Assembly: GCA_002238645.1 (NCBI GenBank)
Contig: MPMT01000005.1
Location: 1-64,000, forward strand
Source of the DNA: Alphaproteobacteria bacterium bin52
GTDB lineage: Bacteria; Pseudomonadota; Alphaproteobacteria; Thalassobaculales; Thalassobaculaceae
Reading direction: 5' to 3'
DNA length: 64,000 nt
Below the pieces are notes generated by a model, which saw only the letters and a list, made by a program, of their open reading frames with translations, did no database searches and was not told where the DNA came from. Numbering within the stretch: position 1 is the stretch's first letter; each line of letters starts with the position of its first letter. Both the position numbers and the translations under genes were made by a program. Below, in pieces: positions 1 to 9,255 of the stretch.

Positions 1-428
1 GCCACCCGTTGCGCGTGAAGCTCACCGTGGTCGAGGGCTTCCGACTCACCGAAATCGCCGCCTGGGCGCAGCAGCACCTGAGCCCGGGGACACAGGTGCT
101 CTCCGATGGGCTGGCCTGCTTCAATGGCGTGACCGCGGCAGGATGCGTTCATGAGCCGGTGGTGACCGGTGGCGGGAAAGCCGCGGTGGTGCGTCCCGAG
201 TTTCGATGGGTGAACACGATCCTCGGAAACATCAAGAGCGCGCTGCGCGGCACCTACCATGCGATCCGCCCCAAGTATGCACAGCGCTATCTTGCGGAGT
301 TCGAGTACCGGTTCAATCGTCGCTTCGACCTACCCGACATCATACCCAGACTGGTCTACGTGGCCCTGAGGACGCCGCCGATGCCGGAACGGCTACTCAA
401 GCTACGCTTAGCTTGAGTGGGAATCAGG
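1..428 (+). mobile_element. Right part of an IS1595-family insertion sequence
   Basis: The right boundary is inferred from the converging DUF262 gene. That gene keeps family-like sequence to about position 429 and then reads six unrelated residues to a stop at 408. The element terminus would therefore be near 428, with an outer end reading inward CCTGATTCCCACTCAAGC. The left end, its inverted repeat and any 8-bp target duplication lie outside the window. Confidence 0.7.
3..416 (+). pseudogene. IS1595-family transposase, C-terminal part (runs off left edge)
   Basis: This is the catalytic C-terminal part of an ISXO2/IS1595-like DDE transposase. The frame is already open at the window edge, so the start lies outside. 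Diagnostic text includes VNTILGNIKSALRGTYHA, then YLAEFEYRFNRRFDL and a basic tail ending RLA. Family members are about 300 aa, so roughly 130 residues are visible. The stop lies about 12 bases from the point where the neighbouring DUF262 gene loses homology, so this element appears to have inserted into that gene. Whether the whole transposase is intact cannot be judged here. Confidence 0.85.
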
Positions 429-1238
429 AAGATGTTTGAGCTGGAGGCCTTTTGGTTTCAGCATCGCGTTGACGAGATCGAAGACGTCGAGGCGGATCCC
501 GCGGCTGTTGATCTGGGTGAAGATGTCGCAGACCTTGTCGAGCTCGAGGTCGCGGTCGAGTTCGATGTAGGAGACTTGGTATTGCTCGGTGATGGCCTTG
601 AGGTGCTGTCCGAAGGCGCGGGCGTCGCGCGCGCGCCGGTCCGCCTCGTGCACCGCTGCGTCGTCGCCGTCCGTGTGGGCGGCCTTCTCCTTGTCACGCC
701 AGTACTTCTCGTAGCCCTGGACCCAGTTGGGAAGTTCCCAGCCGCCCTGGCCAACGACCGAGACGGGGAACAGGTGGTTCTCGAACTGGGCGCTCGAATC
801 GGTGAGAAGGTTCACGCCTCTCCGCGTCCAGTCGTATATGAACGCCTCGTCGTAGGCCTCGTCCATGAAGCGGCCTACGTGGATGAAGTAGAGGAAGCGG
901 TTCGAGCGATTGGGCAGCGGCTCGTCTGGCGCGAGGAAGACATAATGCATCGCGGTGAGGCGCTGCTGTCCGTCGAGTACAATATGTACCGGATCGCCAT
1001 CGCCGTGGTAGCCGTAGATGGACTCGCAGGCGAGCGCGGAAAAGCTCTCGGACCTGCCCTTCCACAGGAGCAGGCTGCCGATGTAGTAGTCTAGGAAGAT
1101 CGACCGCACGAGTTCGCGGATGTCCCACGGCTTCCACTCGAATTCGCGCTGGAAGTCCGGGATGACGAAACGGCCCTCGCGGAGGCGCCCGACGAGAGTC
1201 GTCAAGCTGACATGGTCGGGCTTCTGCGCGTCCTTCAT
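408..1238 (-). pseudogene. DUF262 (GmrS-type) nuclease domain protein, truncated by an IS
   Basis: DUF262 is a ParB/Srx-like nuclease fold found in the GmrS half of GmrSD type IV restriction enzymes and in related phage-defence proteins. The N-terminus has the expected IPDFQREFEW segment, and VLDGQQRLTAM carries the DGQQR signature. FTQINSRGIRLDVFDLVNAML matches the end of the DUF262 core. Full proteins usually run past 500 aa. This one stops at 276, with PDSHSS encoded by the end of the inserted IS1595 element. The start overlaps a tiny upstream frame by ATGA. The protein lacks its C-terminal domain (often DUF1524/HNH), so it is probably inactive. Family assignment is firm; the specific restriction role is inference. 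Confidence 0.85.
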
Positions 1239-1342
1239 CGGGTCGTCCCGAGAATGTCGCTGCGTAGCCCTTTCAGGTCGGTCACGATGGACTTCCTCCG
1301 TTCAAGCGTAACCCGAATCGTGTTGGCGGACGTTTGTGTCAT
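1235..1342 (-). CDS. Tiny 35-aa frame overlapping the DUF262 start
   Basis: A short frame ends IRVTLERRKSIVTDLKG...ILGTTR and overlaps the DUF262 start by ATGA, the spacing typical of translational coupling. The sequence looks like the helical end of a larger protein. A longer in-frame start exists at 1426, but the extra residues look non-coding. It could be a leader peptide, a remnant of an upstream partner gene, or chance. I do not recognise it. Confidence 0.25.
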   Translation of the reverse strand: MTQTSANTIRVTLERRKSIVTDLKGLRSDILGTTR

Positions 1343-1692
1343 CGATGTCGTTGGGGCTCCCGCCGAAATTTGAGCGGCGTACCGCACCACCGCCGGGCCC
1401 GGTTTCGTTGCGCATCCCGGCATCAATCGACCGCCGTCCGGTCGGCACGACCATGCCGACGACTACCCGAGCCGTGCCATCGAACTAACGGCAGTCAACG
1501 GGGTGCGCAAGGCCGCGCACACTCATTCTGAGTGTTTCGCAGGACAGTGGCAATCGGCGACAGGCCGAGTAGGAGGCCGGAGTGCTCGCAAGCGGATTCG
1601 GCTGGCCGAATGCGGCATGTGACGACTAGAATACGATTGAATCCGGTGACTATGCGATTACGGAACTTGTACTAGAAATATATTCTCCATGA
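1343..1692. other. Intergenic stretch, nothing recognised
   Basis: No convincing coding frame, RNA or repeat is visible between the tiny frame upstream of the DUF262 gene and the next transposase remnant. The final 60 bases are AT-rich compared with their surroundings, which fits the edge of foreign DNA. Confidence 0.5.
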
Positions 1693-2073
1693 TTCCAGCG
1701 TGTTAGTCATCTATACTGCACAAGACTGGCGGAAGTCTCCTCGTACGGCGCCCTCGACATCGGGCAGTTCATCGAAACCGCCACCTCTTCCGACGTCATC
1801 ATCAAGACGGACGGCTGGACCGGCTACGCCAGCGTCCCACCCGACCAACATCAGGTGCATGTCGTCGGGGACACCCCCGCTCACCTCATCTTCCCATGGA
1901 TCCACCAGATCTGCCCCAACATCAAGGGGTGGGCGCGAGGCGTCTACCACGGACTGTGGCACAAACACCTGCAGGCCAACCTCGACGAATTCGTCTTCCA
2001 GTTCAATCGGCGCAAGACCCGACACGCCGCCTTCCGCTCTCTGTTCAATCTCGCCTCAAGGCCGAACCCATGA
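1693..2073 (+). pseudogene. IS1595-family transposase remnant (second lineage)
   Basis: An open frame of about 126 codons follows a TGA at 1690 and has no start codon of its own. It carries the C-terminal half of an ISXO2-like transposase: DVIIKTDGWTGY (catalytic Asp region), NIKGWARGVYHGLWHKHLQ and LDEFVFQFNRR. The N-terminal half is gone. Its sequence differs clearly from the fragment at the window start, so it is a different IS1595 subgroup and not a duplicate. It cannot make active transposase. Confidence 0.8.
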
Positions 2074-2432
2074 CGTACAATATGTTGATCATACCGGAGC
2101 CAGGTGCATAAGCGGTTCCGGAGATATCGAAATCCGGCATTTGGCACCCGAGGCTGGACGCACTCCTTGAGGCTCTCTGACATGGCCGAATCACATCGAA
2201 AGCTTCGATCGAGACTTCAAGGCTCACGAGTGACGGGCGTGAACATTCTGAACTGCTGGACAGGAGAGCGGGACCGACAGTGCGTCATGCCTGTCCTGAT
2301 ACGACTGGCACAAGATCGAGGCTTGGGCACTGCGGAACGGGTAGAGTTTGTGGTTACACCCTGAGAGGCGCATGCTTTCAGCTCGGGATTGTCGGTAGCG
2401 AGGAAGCGTGCACCGAACCGGAATCGATCGTC
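2074..2432. other. Intergenic stretch upstream of the serine hydrolase
   Basis: This lies between the transposase remnant and the serine hydrolase start. Frames here lack recognisable protein sequence. The promoter of the downstream gene should be here, but no clear hexamer pair was identified. Confidence 0.45.
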
Positions 2433-3605
2433 ATGTCACTTACCAGCACACTCGACGAACTGCTGGCAGGCGGCGTCCCCGCCCGCGTCCCGGGTATCGT
2501 CGCCGGTGTCACCGACGCGCGGCGGACCCGCTACCTCGCGAGTTTCGGCCGGCGCGGTCCGGACGAGGAAATGGTCATGACCGCAGATACGGTGGGGTGG
2601 ATCGCATCGATGACCAAGCCGCTCACCTGCACCGCGGCCATGCAGTTGGTCGAGACCGGACAGTTGGATCTTGACGCCGCGGCCGCGGACACCGTGCCGG
2701 ACATCGCCGGGCTCGGTGTTCTCGAGGGCTTCGGGGACGACGGTGCGCCACGGATCCGGCCGCCGCGACGCCCGGTCACTCTCCGCGACCTGCTCACCCA
2801 CACCTCCGGACTGGTCTACGACATCTGGAATGCCGATATTCTCCGCTACCGGGAGCTGACGGATACACCGGGCATCATCGGGTGCAGGAATACCAGCCTC
2901 ATGACACCCCTCGTCTTCGATCCGGGAGAGCGCTGGAACTACGGCATCGGCATCGACTGGACCGGCAAGATGGTCGAGGCCGCAAGCGGTACGACCCTCG
3001 GTGCCTACCTGCGGGAACACGTGTTCGAACCACTCGGGATGCACGACACCGCTTTCAGGATCACGGGCACGATGCGCAGGAGACTCGCCCGACTGTACGC
3101 GCGCGACCGCGACGGCACACTGGAGTTGGAACCGGACCGCGAACTGCCCCAGGAACCCGAGTTCGAGATGGGGGGCGGCGGCCTCTACGGGACCGTCGGC
3201 GACTACCTGAAGTTCATTCGCATGATCCTGAACCGGGGGCAGAGCGGTTCCGCCCGGGTTCTGCAGCCCGAGACCGTGCACGCCATGTCGCGCAACCAGA
3301 TCGGCCCGCTCAGGGTGTCCCGGCTCAGCACGGCCATGCTGGCGCTCTCGAATGACGCCGAGTTCTTCCCCGAGGTCCCCAGGACCTGGAGTTTCGCCTT
3401 CATGATCAACGAGGAGCAGGCGCCGACCGGACGCTCCGCAGGAAGTCTCGCATGGGCCGGGCTTGCCAACAGCTACTTCTGGATCGACCCGGCCCGCGGG
3501 ATCGGAGGCGCCTGGCTCACCCAGGTCCTGCCCTTCGTCGACCGGGAAGCCTTCCCGCTCTACCTCGCGTTTGAAAAGTCGGTCTACGACAGCATGGCGG
3601 AATGA
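2433..3605 (+). CDS. Beta-lactamase-fold serine hydrolase (class C / EstB-like)
   Basis: A 390-aa hydrolase of the beta-lactamase/penicillin-binding transpeptidase fold, of the kind including EstB-type esterases and D-aminopeptidases. The nucleophile motif S-x-x-K is SMTK at residues 59-62 within VGWIASMTKPLT. The segment RWNYGIGIDWTGKMVE corresponds to the family's Tyr-x-x region, and LGMHDTAF and GGGGLYGTVGDYLKF are further conserved blocks. The start at 2433 is chosen because sequence upstream of it in the frame does not look like protein. No signal peptide is visible, so a cytoplasmic esterase or amidase is more likely than a secreted beta-lactamase. Only 7 bp separate it from the convergent dnaE stop. 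The substrate cannot be read from sequence. Confidence 0.9.
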   Translation: MSLTSTLDELLAGGVPARVPGIVAGVTDARRTRYLASFGRRGPDEEMVMTADTVGWIASMTKPLTCTAAMQLVETGQLDLDAAAADTVPDIAGLGVLEGFGDDGAPRIRPPRRPVTLRDLLTHTSGLVYDIWNADILRYRELTDTPGIIGCRNTSLMTPLVFDPGERWNYGIGIDWTGKMVEAASGTTLGAYLREHVFEPLGMHDTAFRITGTMRRRLARLYARDRDGTLELEPDRELPQEPEFEMGGGGLYGTVGDYLKFIRMILNRGQSGSARVLQPETVHAMSRNQIGPLRVSRLSTAMLALSNDAEFFPEVPRTWSFAFMINEEQAPTGRSAGSLAWAGLANSYFWIDPARGIGGAWLTQVLPFVDREAFPLYLAFEKSVYDSMAE

Positions 3606-3612
3606 CGTCGTG

Positions 3613-6600
3613 TCAGATCTCGAGCACCTCGGTGATACCGGGCAGTGACTTGACCGCGGCGCGCATCCGGGCATCGGTCCGGTAGGTTTCCGGAAGGGCA
3701 ATGTCGATCTCCCGGTCCCGGCTCCAGACCACGAGATGGACCGGACCGGAGCCACCGCTGCCGTGCTCGGCCAGCACCTGGGCGAGGTGCGGCAGGGGCT
3801 GGGCATTCGCAAGGAAGATCCGCAGTCCGGTCACCGTCCGATCCATCACCTCGTCGAGCGGGCGAACGCCGTTGGCCAGCAACCGCCGTGATTCGTCCTC
3901 CACCCGGACCTCGGCCTCGACCAGCAGGATATTGCCGACCTCGAGGAACTGTCGCACCTCGGCAAGGAGATCGGAGAACACCGTGACCTCGAAGCTCCCG
4001 GTGCGGTCGCTGAGCTGGACGAATGCGAACTTTCTGCCGGACCTTCCCGTGCGGACGCTGCACCCGGTCACGATACCCGCAAGATTAACCTTGCCGCGGG
4101 CCTCCCCCGCCTCGACCTCGGCCGAACCCACCACGCCCAGCCGATCGAGCGCGGAGGAATAGCCGTCGAGCGGATCCGCCGACAGGCAAAAGCCGATCGC
4201 CTCGAACTCGAGGCTGATCCGCTCGGCAAGCGGCATCTCTTCGCGGTCCGGCAGCGCGAGGGCCGGCATCAGCCCCTTCTCGGCGTCTCCGAAAAGGTTT
4301 GCCTGTCCCGACTCCCGTTCGGCCGCGGACGCGGACGCGTGGGCCAGGATCACTTCGGCCCCCTCAAGCAGCTGCGCCCGGTTGCCGGTCATGCTATCGA
4401 ATGCGCCCGAGCGGATCAGGTACTCCAGGGTGCGCCGGTTGAAGGAGCGGGCATCGATGCGCGATGCAAGGTCGGTGAGGTCCCGGAACGGACCGTTGGA
4501 GCGTTCCTGTTCGAGCCGCTCGATCGCAACCCCGCTCACGTTGCGGATGGCGCCGAGCGCGTACCGGATCCCCATCGTACCGTCGGGGCCGGCCTCGACC
4601 CGGAAGTCATGACCCGACCGGTTGATGTCGGGCGGAAACAGCTCGATGCCGCAGCGTCGCAGTTCCTCTCGGAACACGTTGAGCTTGTCGGTGTTGCCCA
4701 CCTCGTAGCACATGGAAGCCGCGAGGAACTCCACGGGGTAGTTGGCCTTGAGCCAGGCGGTCTGGTACGCGATGACCGCATAGGCAGCCGCGTGGCTCTT
4801 GTTGAACCCGTAGCCGGCGAATGCCGAGATCGTATCGAAGATCGCCGAAGCCTGGCTGGCCGGCACGTCACGGTCGACACAGCCCTGGACGAAGGTCTCG
4901 CGCTGGGCATCCATCTCGGCCTTGATCTTCTTGCCCATCGCACGCCGGAGCAGGTCGGCGCCACCGAGCGAGTATCCGGCAAGGATCTGGGCCGCCTGCT
5001 GCACCTGCTCCTGGTAGATCATGATCCCGAAGGTTTCCTTCAGCACCGGCTCGAGCTTCGGGTGCACGTACTCGACCCGTTCCTCGCCGTGCTTGCGGGC
5101 AACATAGCTCGGGATGTTCGCCATCGGCCCCGGACGGTACAGGGCAACCAGCGCGATGATGTCCTCCAGCCGGTCCGGCCGCATGCCCTTGAGCACGTCG
5201 CGCATGCCGGAACTTTCCAGCTGGAACACGCCGACGCTGTCACCCCGGGAAATCATCTCGAAGGTCTTTGCGTCATCGAGCGGGATCGTCTCCAGGTCGA
5301 CCTCGATGCCACGGTCGCGCAGCAGGTCGACCGCCTTCTGCAGCACCGACAGTGTCTTCAGCCCCAGGAAGTCGAACTTGACCAGGCCGGCGTTCTCCAC
5401 CCACTTCATGTTGAACTGGGTCGCCGGTGTATCTGAGCGCGGATCGCGGTAGAGCGGCACCAGTCGGCGCAGCGGGCGGTCACCGATCACCACACCCGCC
5501 GCGTGGGTCGAGGCGTTCCGGTACAGCCCCTCAAGCCGCAGGCCGGTCTGGATGAGCCGGGCCACGCTCTCGTCCTGGTCGCGCAGCGTGCGCAGCTCGT
5601 CCTCTCCCTCGACCGCATCGGCGAGGCTGACCGGGTTTGCCGGGTTGAACGGGATCAGCTTGCAGATGCGATCAACCAGCCCGTAGGGTATTTCGAGCAC
5701 GCGGCCGACATCGCGCAGCACCGCGCGTGCCTGCAGCTTGCCGAAGGTGATGATCTGGGCGACCCGGTCGCTGCCGTAGCGCTGCTTGACGTATTCGATC
5801 ACCTCGCCGCGCCGGTCCTGGCAGAAATCGATGTCGAAGTCCGGCATCGACACGCGTTCGGGATTGAGGAAGCGCTCGAACAGCAGGCCCCACCTGAGGG
5901 GGTCGAGGTCGGTGATCCTGAGTGACCACGCCACCACCGAGCCGGCCCCGGATCCGCGTCCCGGGCCAACAGGAATGTCGTTGGACCGGGCCCATCGGAT
6001 GAAGTCGAACACGATCAGGAAGTACCCCGGAAACCCCATTTCGATGATGATGTCGAGTTCGCTCTCGAGCCGCTGCTCATAGGGCTCGGACCGTTCCGGA
6101 TCGGCGGGGCCGTCCGGCAGTTGCCCGAGCCGGTCCTTGAGGCCCTGGCGCGCCAGCAGCCGCAGTTCCTCCGCCTCGTCACGTCCCTCACCGGACGGAT
6201 AGGCCGGCAGGATCGGTGCGACCGTTGTCGGCATGTAGCTGCACCGCTGCGCGATCACCAGGGTGTTGTCGACGGCCTCCGGAAGGTCCGCGAACAGGCT
6301 GCGCATCTCGTCGGCGGACTTGAACCGGTGATCCGGGGTCACCCGCGGGCGCCTGGCGTCGCTGATGGTGGTCGACGCGGCGATACAAAGCAGGGCGTCA
6401 TGCGCTTCGTACATGTCCGCATCGGCGAAATGACAGTCGTTGGTCGCGACCAGCGGCAGGTTCCTGTCATAGGCGAGCGAAACCAGCCGCGACTCGATTG
6501 CCTGTTCCGCCTCCAGTCCGTGCCGCTGCAGCTCGACGTACAGCCGTCCGGGAAACAGTTCCTCGAGCTGCGCGAGGGCCTCGGAGGCCTGGGCGTCGCT

Positions 6601-7065
6601 GCCCTCGAGCAGCAGGCGGCCGACCGCACCGCGCACCCCGCCGGTCAGCGCGATCAGCCCCTCCGCGTGACCGGCCAGGTCGGCGAGCGACACCCGGTGC
6701 TCCTCGCCGCCGGCCCCTTCCAGGAAGGCCCGGCTCGAAAGCTCGAGCAGGTGCTGATACCCCGTCTCCGTGGCCGCCAGCAGGTGCAGGATATCGGGTG
6801 CTGCGGCTCGTTGGCCCGACCCGGCCATGCGCCCGGCATCTTCCCGGTGTATGCCAAGGGAAATACCGATGATCGGCTGGACACCGGCCTTGCTGGCGGT
6901 GACCGCAAACTCCAGTGCCCCGAACAGGTTGCCGGTGTCGGTAACCGCGACTGCCGGCATGGCATGACCGGCGCAGGTGCTGACCAGTTCGTCGATCCTG
7001 AGCGCACCCTGCGCCAGTGAGTAGGCGGTCCGGACCGTCAGGTGAACGAAGTCGGCGTGTGCCAT
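3613..7065 (-). CDS. dnaE: DNA polymerase III alpha subunit
   Basis: The catalytic polymerase subunit of the replicative holoenzyme, 1150 aa, the normal length for DnaE1. In order: an N-terminal PHP domain; the C-family polymerase palm with GPGRGSGAGS (367-376) and the metal-binding PDFDIDF (408-414); the fingers region; a tandem HhH region; and a C-terminal OB fold near VNLAGIVTGCSV. The start at 7065 is set by GGAGG seven bases upstream and by alignment of FVHLTVRTAYSL to the family N-terminus; the longer frame to 7215 is non-coding. The first PHP motif has lost both histidines normally at or near this site, so PHP metal chemistry is unlikely. It follows lolD after about 200 bp and may have its own promoter. 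Confidence 0.97.
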   Translation of the reverse strand: MAHADFVHLTVRTAYSLAQGALRIDELVSTCAGHAMPAVAVTDTGNLFGALEFAVTASKAGVQPIIGISLGIHREDAGRMAGSGQRAAAPDILHLLAATETGYQHLLELSSRAFLEGAGGEEHRVSLADLAGHAEGLIALTGGVRGAVGRLLLEGSDAQASEALAQLEELFPGRLYVELQRHGLEAEQAIESRLVSLAYDRNLPLVATNDCHFADADMYEAHDALLCIAASTTISDARRPRVTPDHRFKSADEMRSLFADLPEAVDNTLVIAQRCSYMPTTVAPILPAYPSGEGRDEAEELRLLARQGLKDRLGQLPDGPADPERSEPYEQRLESELDIIIEMGFPGYFLIVFDFIRWARSNDIPVGPGRGSGAGSVVAWSLRITDLDPLRWGLLFERFLNPERVSMPDFDIDFCQDRRGEVIEYVKQRYGSDRVAQIITFGKLQARAVLRDVGRVLEIPYGLVDRICKLIPFNPANPVSLADAVEGEDELRTLRDQDESVARLIQTGLRLEGLYRNASTHAAGVVIGDRPLRRLVPLYRDPRSDTPATQFNMKWVENAGLVKFDFLGLKTLSVLQKAVDLLRDRGIEVDLETIPLDDAKTFEMISRGDSVGVFQLESSGMRDVLKGMRPDRLEDIIALVALYRPGPMANIPSYVARKHGEERVEYVHPKLEPVLKETFGIMIYQEQVQQAAQILAGYSLGGADLLRRAMGKKIKAEMDAQRETFVQGCVDRDVPASQASAIFDTISAFAGYGFNKSHAAAYAVIAYQTAWLKANYPVEFLAASMCYEVGNTDKLNVFREELRRCGIELFPPDINRSGHDFRVEAGPDGTMGIRYALGAIRNVSGVAIERLEQERSNGPFRDLTDLASRIDARSFNRRTLEYLIRSGAFDSMTGNRAQLLEGAEVILAHASASAAERESGQANLFGDAEKGLMPALALPDREEMPLAERISLEFEAIGFCLSADPLDGYSSALDRLGVVGSAEVEAGEARGKVNLAGIVTGCSVRTGRSGRKFAFVQLSDRTGSFEVTVFSDLLAEVRQFLEVGNILLVEAEVRVEDESRRLLANGVRPLDEVMDRTVTGLRIFLANAQPLPHLAQVLAEHGSGGSGPVHLVVWSRDREIDIALPETYRTDARMRAAVKSLPGITEVLEI

Positions 7066-7268
7066 TGGGTCCCCTCCACGCGGTCCGGCAATACCGATGC
7101 ACCCAGCGTCCGTGCACCACCTGCCTGCCAGAGTTGGGCCCCGTCGGGCAAGTCGGTTGCTTCGGAGGGCGACACAGCGGCGCAGAACCGGAATATATTC
7201 ACCGTCGGCATGCAAAGGCCCCGGGCCCTCGCCCGGTCCGGCGCCGGGCGAATCATGTCACGCAACCA

Positions 7269-8003
7269 TCAGGGATCCGCCCGGTCGGCCCCGGTCATGC
7301 CCGCATCCGGATACCCGGCCGGTTCGACCCGGCCGTCCCTGATCGTCACCACCCGGTCGGTCATGCCGGCAAGATCCGCGTCGTGCGTTGCCACCAGTGT
7401 CGTCAGTCCGCTTGCCTGTATGATCCCGCGCAGGGTGGTGAACACCTCAGCCGAGGTCTGCGGGTCGAGATTCCCGGTCGGCTCGTCGGCCAGCACCACG
7501 GAGGGGACATTCGCAAAGGCGCGCGCGATGGCAACCCGTTGCTGTTCACCGCCCGACAACTGGCCCGGGCGATGCCGTGCCCGGTCGGCCAGTCCGACCA
7601 TGTCCAGCAGTTCCAGCGAACGGCTCCTGGCCGTTGAAGACACCAGTCCCGCGATCAGTTGCGGGATCATCACGTTCTCAAGCGCGGTGAACTCGGCCAT
7701 GAGGTGATGGAACTGGTAGACGAACCCGATGCCGATCCTGCGGATACGGGTTCGCTCGGCATCCCGGAGCGACCCGCATTCCTGACCCCGGTACAGAACC
7801 TGACCGGTTTCGGGTGCCTCCAGCAGGCCGGCAACATGCAGCAGGGTCGACTTCCCGGACCCGGACGGTCCCACCAGCGCCACCATCTCCCCGCGATCGA
7901 GCAGGAGGTCGGCTCCGCGCAAAACGTCGAGCCGGCGCGTGCCCTGCCGGTAGGAGTGCGCCACTCCGCGCAGTTCGAGCACCGGCGGGGCCGGTTCATC
8001 CAT
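7269..8003 (-). CDS. lolD: Lipoprotein-releasing ABC transporter ATPase
   Basis: A 244-aa ATP-binding protein that powers extraction of outer-membrane lipoproteins from the inner membrane with LolC/E. It has Walker [10 protein letters not shown], the LolD/MacB-type Q-loop [12 protein letters not shown], the signature [14 protein letters not shown], Walker [13 protein letters not shown] and the H-loop ATHD. Its ATG at 8003 overlaps the end of lolC by 8 bp, so the two are translationally coupled. The longer frame reaching into lolC is a shadow. The pair sits after proS, an order I know from many alphaproteobacteria. Confidence 0.95.
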   Translation of the reverse strand: MDEPAPPVLELRGVAHSYRQGTRRLDVLRGADLLLDRGEMVALVGPSGSGKSTLLHVAGLLEAPETGQVLYRGQECGSLRDAERTRIRRIGIGFVYQFHHLMAEFTALENVMIPQLIAGLVSSTARSRSLELLDMVGLADRARHRPGQLSGGEQQRVAIARAFANVPSVVLADEPTGNLDPQTSAEVFTTLRGIIQASGLTTLVATHDADLAGMTDRVVTIRDGRVEPAGYPDAGMTGADRADP

Positions 8004-9234
8004 GGCGCAGCACCTCCACCGGGTCGATCCTAGCGGCCCGCCAGGACGGGTAGATCGAGGCGCCCAGCGACAGCGACAGCGCCAGCGCGACGACCAGGAC
8101 GACCTCCATCGGATCGACCACGGCCGGCAGCCGGGACAGGAAGTATATCTCGGCCGAGAACAGGTCACCGCCGGTCAGGCTCTCCAGTCCGCGGCGGATG
8201 CTCTCGATGTTGGCGCAGAACACCAGTCCGAGTACGGAGCCGGCCACGGTCCCGATCACGCCGACACTGGCCCCGGCAAGGAAGAAGACCCGCGTGACCA
8301 TGCCGCGCGACGCACCCATGGTCCGCATGACGGCAATGGCACTGCGCTTGTCATTCACCATCATGATCATCGAGGAAATAATGTTGAACCCGGCCACCAG
8401 GATGATCAGGGTCAGGATCAGGAACATCACGTTCCTCTCGACCTGGAGAGCGTTGAAGAAACTGGCGTTCTGCCGCTTCCAGCTGACCACGCGAAGATCA
8501 TCACCGGTGGCTGTGGCAAGGGGCTCGCGGAACCTCTCGACGCGGTCGGGGTCGTTGACCATGACCTCGATCGCGTTGACCGCTTCTCCGCTTCGAAAGA
8601 ACAGCTGTGCCTGGGCAAGCGGCACGTAGACGAAGCTGTTGTCGTATTCGAACATGCCGACGTTGAACAGGCCGGCGACCCGGAACGCCCGGATCCGCGG
8701 AACGCTGCCGATGACCGTGGTGGTGGTGACCGGGGATATGAGTCTCACACGGTCGCCGACACCGATGGCAAGCCGCTCGGCCAGCCGGTCCCCCATCACC
8801 ACGCCGTCGGTGAAGTCGCCGATCGAGCCTGCCACAATGTTGTCGGGTATGAGCCTGCGCGCCACCAGATCGTCCCCGGTCATGCCACGGACGAGGGCGC
8901 CGGATGCCCGGCCGTTGGCCATTGCCATCACCTGGCCCTGCAGCTGAGGCGTCACCGTCACAACCCCGGGAACCGCCCGGATCCGCTGCACCACATCGCC
9001 GTAGTCGGGCATCGGTCCGTGGTCCGCGTAGACCGTCACGTGCCCGTTCAGGCCGAGGACCCGGGAGAGCAGTTCGATCCTGAACCCGTTCATGACCGAC
9101 ATGACGATGATCAGTGTTCCCACGCCGAGACAGATCCCGAGCAGCGAGAACCAGGCGATCACCGAAATGAATCCGTCCTGCCGGCGCGAGCGCAGGTAAC
9201 GCAGGGCAACCATCCGTTCGAAACTGCCGAACAC
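7996..9234 (-). CDS. lolC: Lipoprotein-releasing ABC transporter permease LolC/E
   Basis: A 412-aa inner-membrane permease of the LolC/LolE family. It has one N-terminal membrane helix ([26 protein letters not shown] region), a large periplasmic MacB-like domain, then three C-terminal helices with the conserved [18 protein letters not shown] block and the terminal [12 protein letters not shown]. As in most alphaproteobacteria a single permease gene is present, presumably forming a homodimer (inference). The start is GTG at 9234, with GGGAG about seven bases upstream. It lies 21 bp after proS in the same direction. Confidence 0.95.
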   Translation of the reverse strand: MFGSFERMVALRYLRSRRQDGFISVIAWFSLLGICLGVGTLIIVMSVMNGFRIELLSRVLGLNGHVTVYADHGPMPDYGDVVQRIRAVPGVVTVTPQLQGQVMAMANGRASGALVRGMTGDDLVARRLIPDNIVAGSIGDFTDGVVMGDRLAERLAIGVGDRVRLISPVTTTTVIGSVPRIRAFRVAGLFNVGMFEYDNSFVYVPLAQAQLFFRSGEAVNAIEVMVNDPDRVERFREPLATATGDDLRVVSWKRQNASFFNALQVERNVMFLILTLIILVAGFNIISSMIMMVNDKRSAIAVMRTMGASRGMVTRVFFLAGASVGVIGTVAGSVLGLVFCANIESIRRGLESLTGGDLFSAEIYFLSRLPAVVDPMEVVLVVALALSLSLGASIYPSWRAARIDPVEVLRHG

Positions 9235-9255
9235 CGTGCGCTCCCGGTCAGGGCT

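Noticed and set aside
2436-3812. Long minus-strand frame opposite the serine hydrolase
   Set aside because: It mirrors the coding frame on the other strand; its text is low in hydrophobic patterning and matches no family. Similar antisense frames opposite dnaE, the amidase, the MFS gene, the sulfatase and the CoA-transferase were dropped for the same reason.
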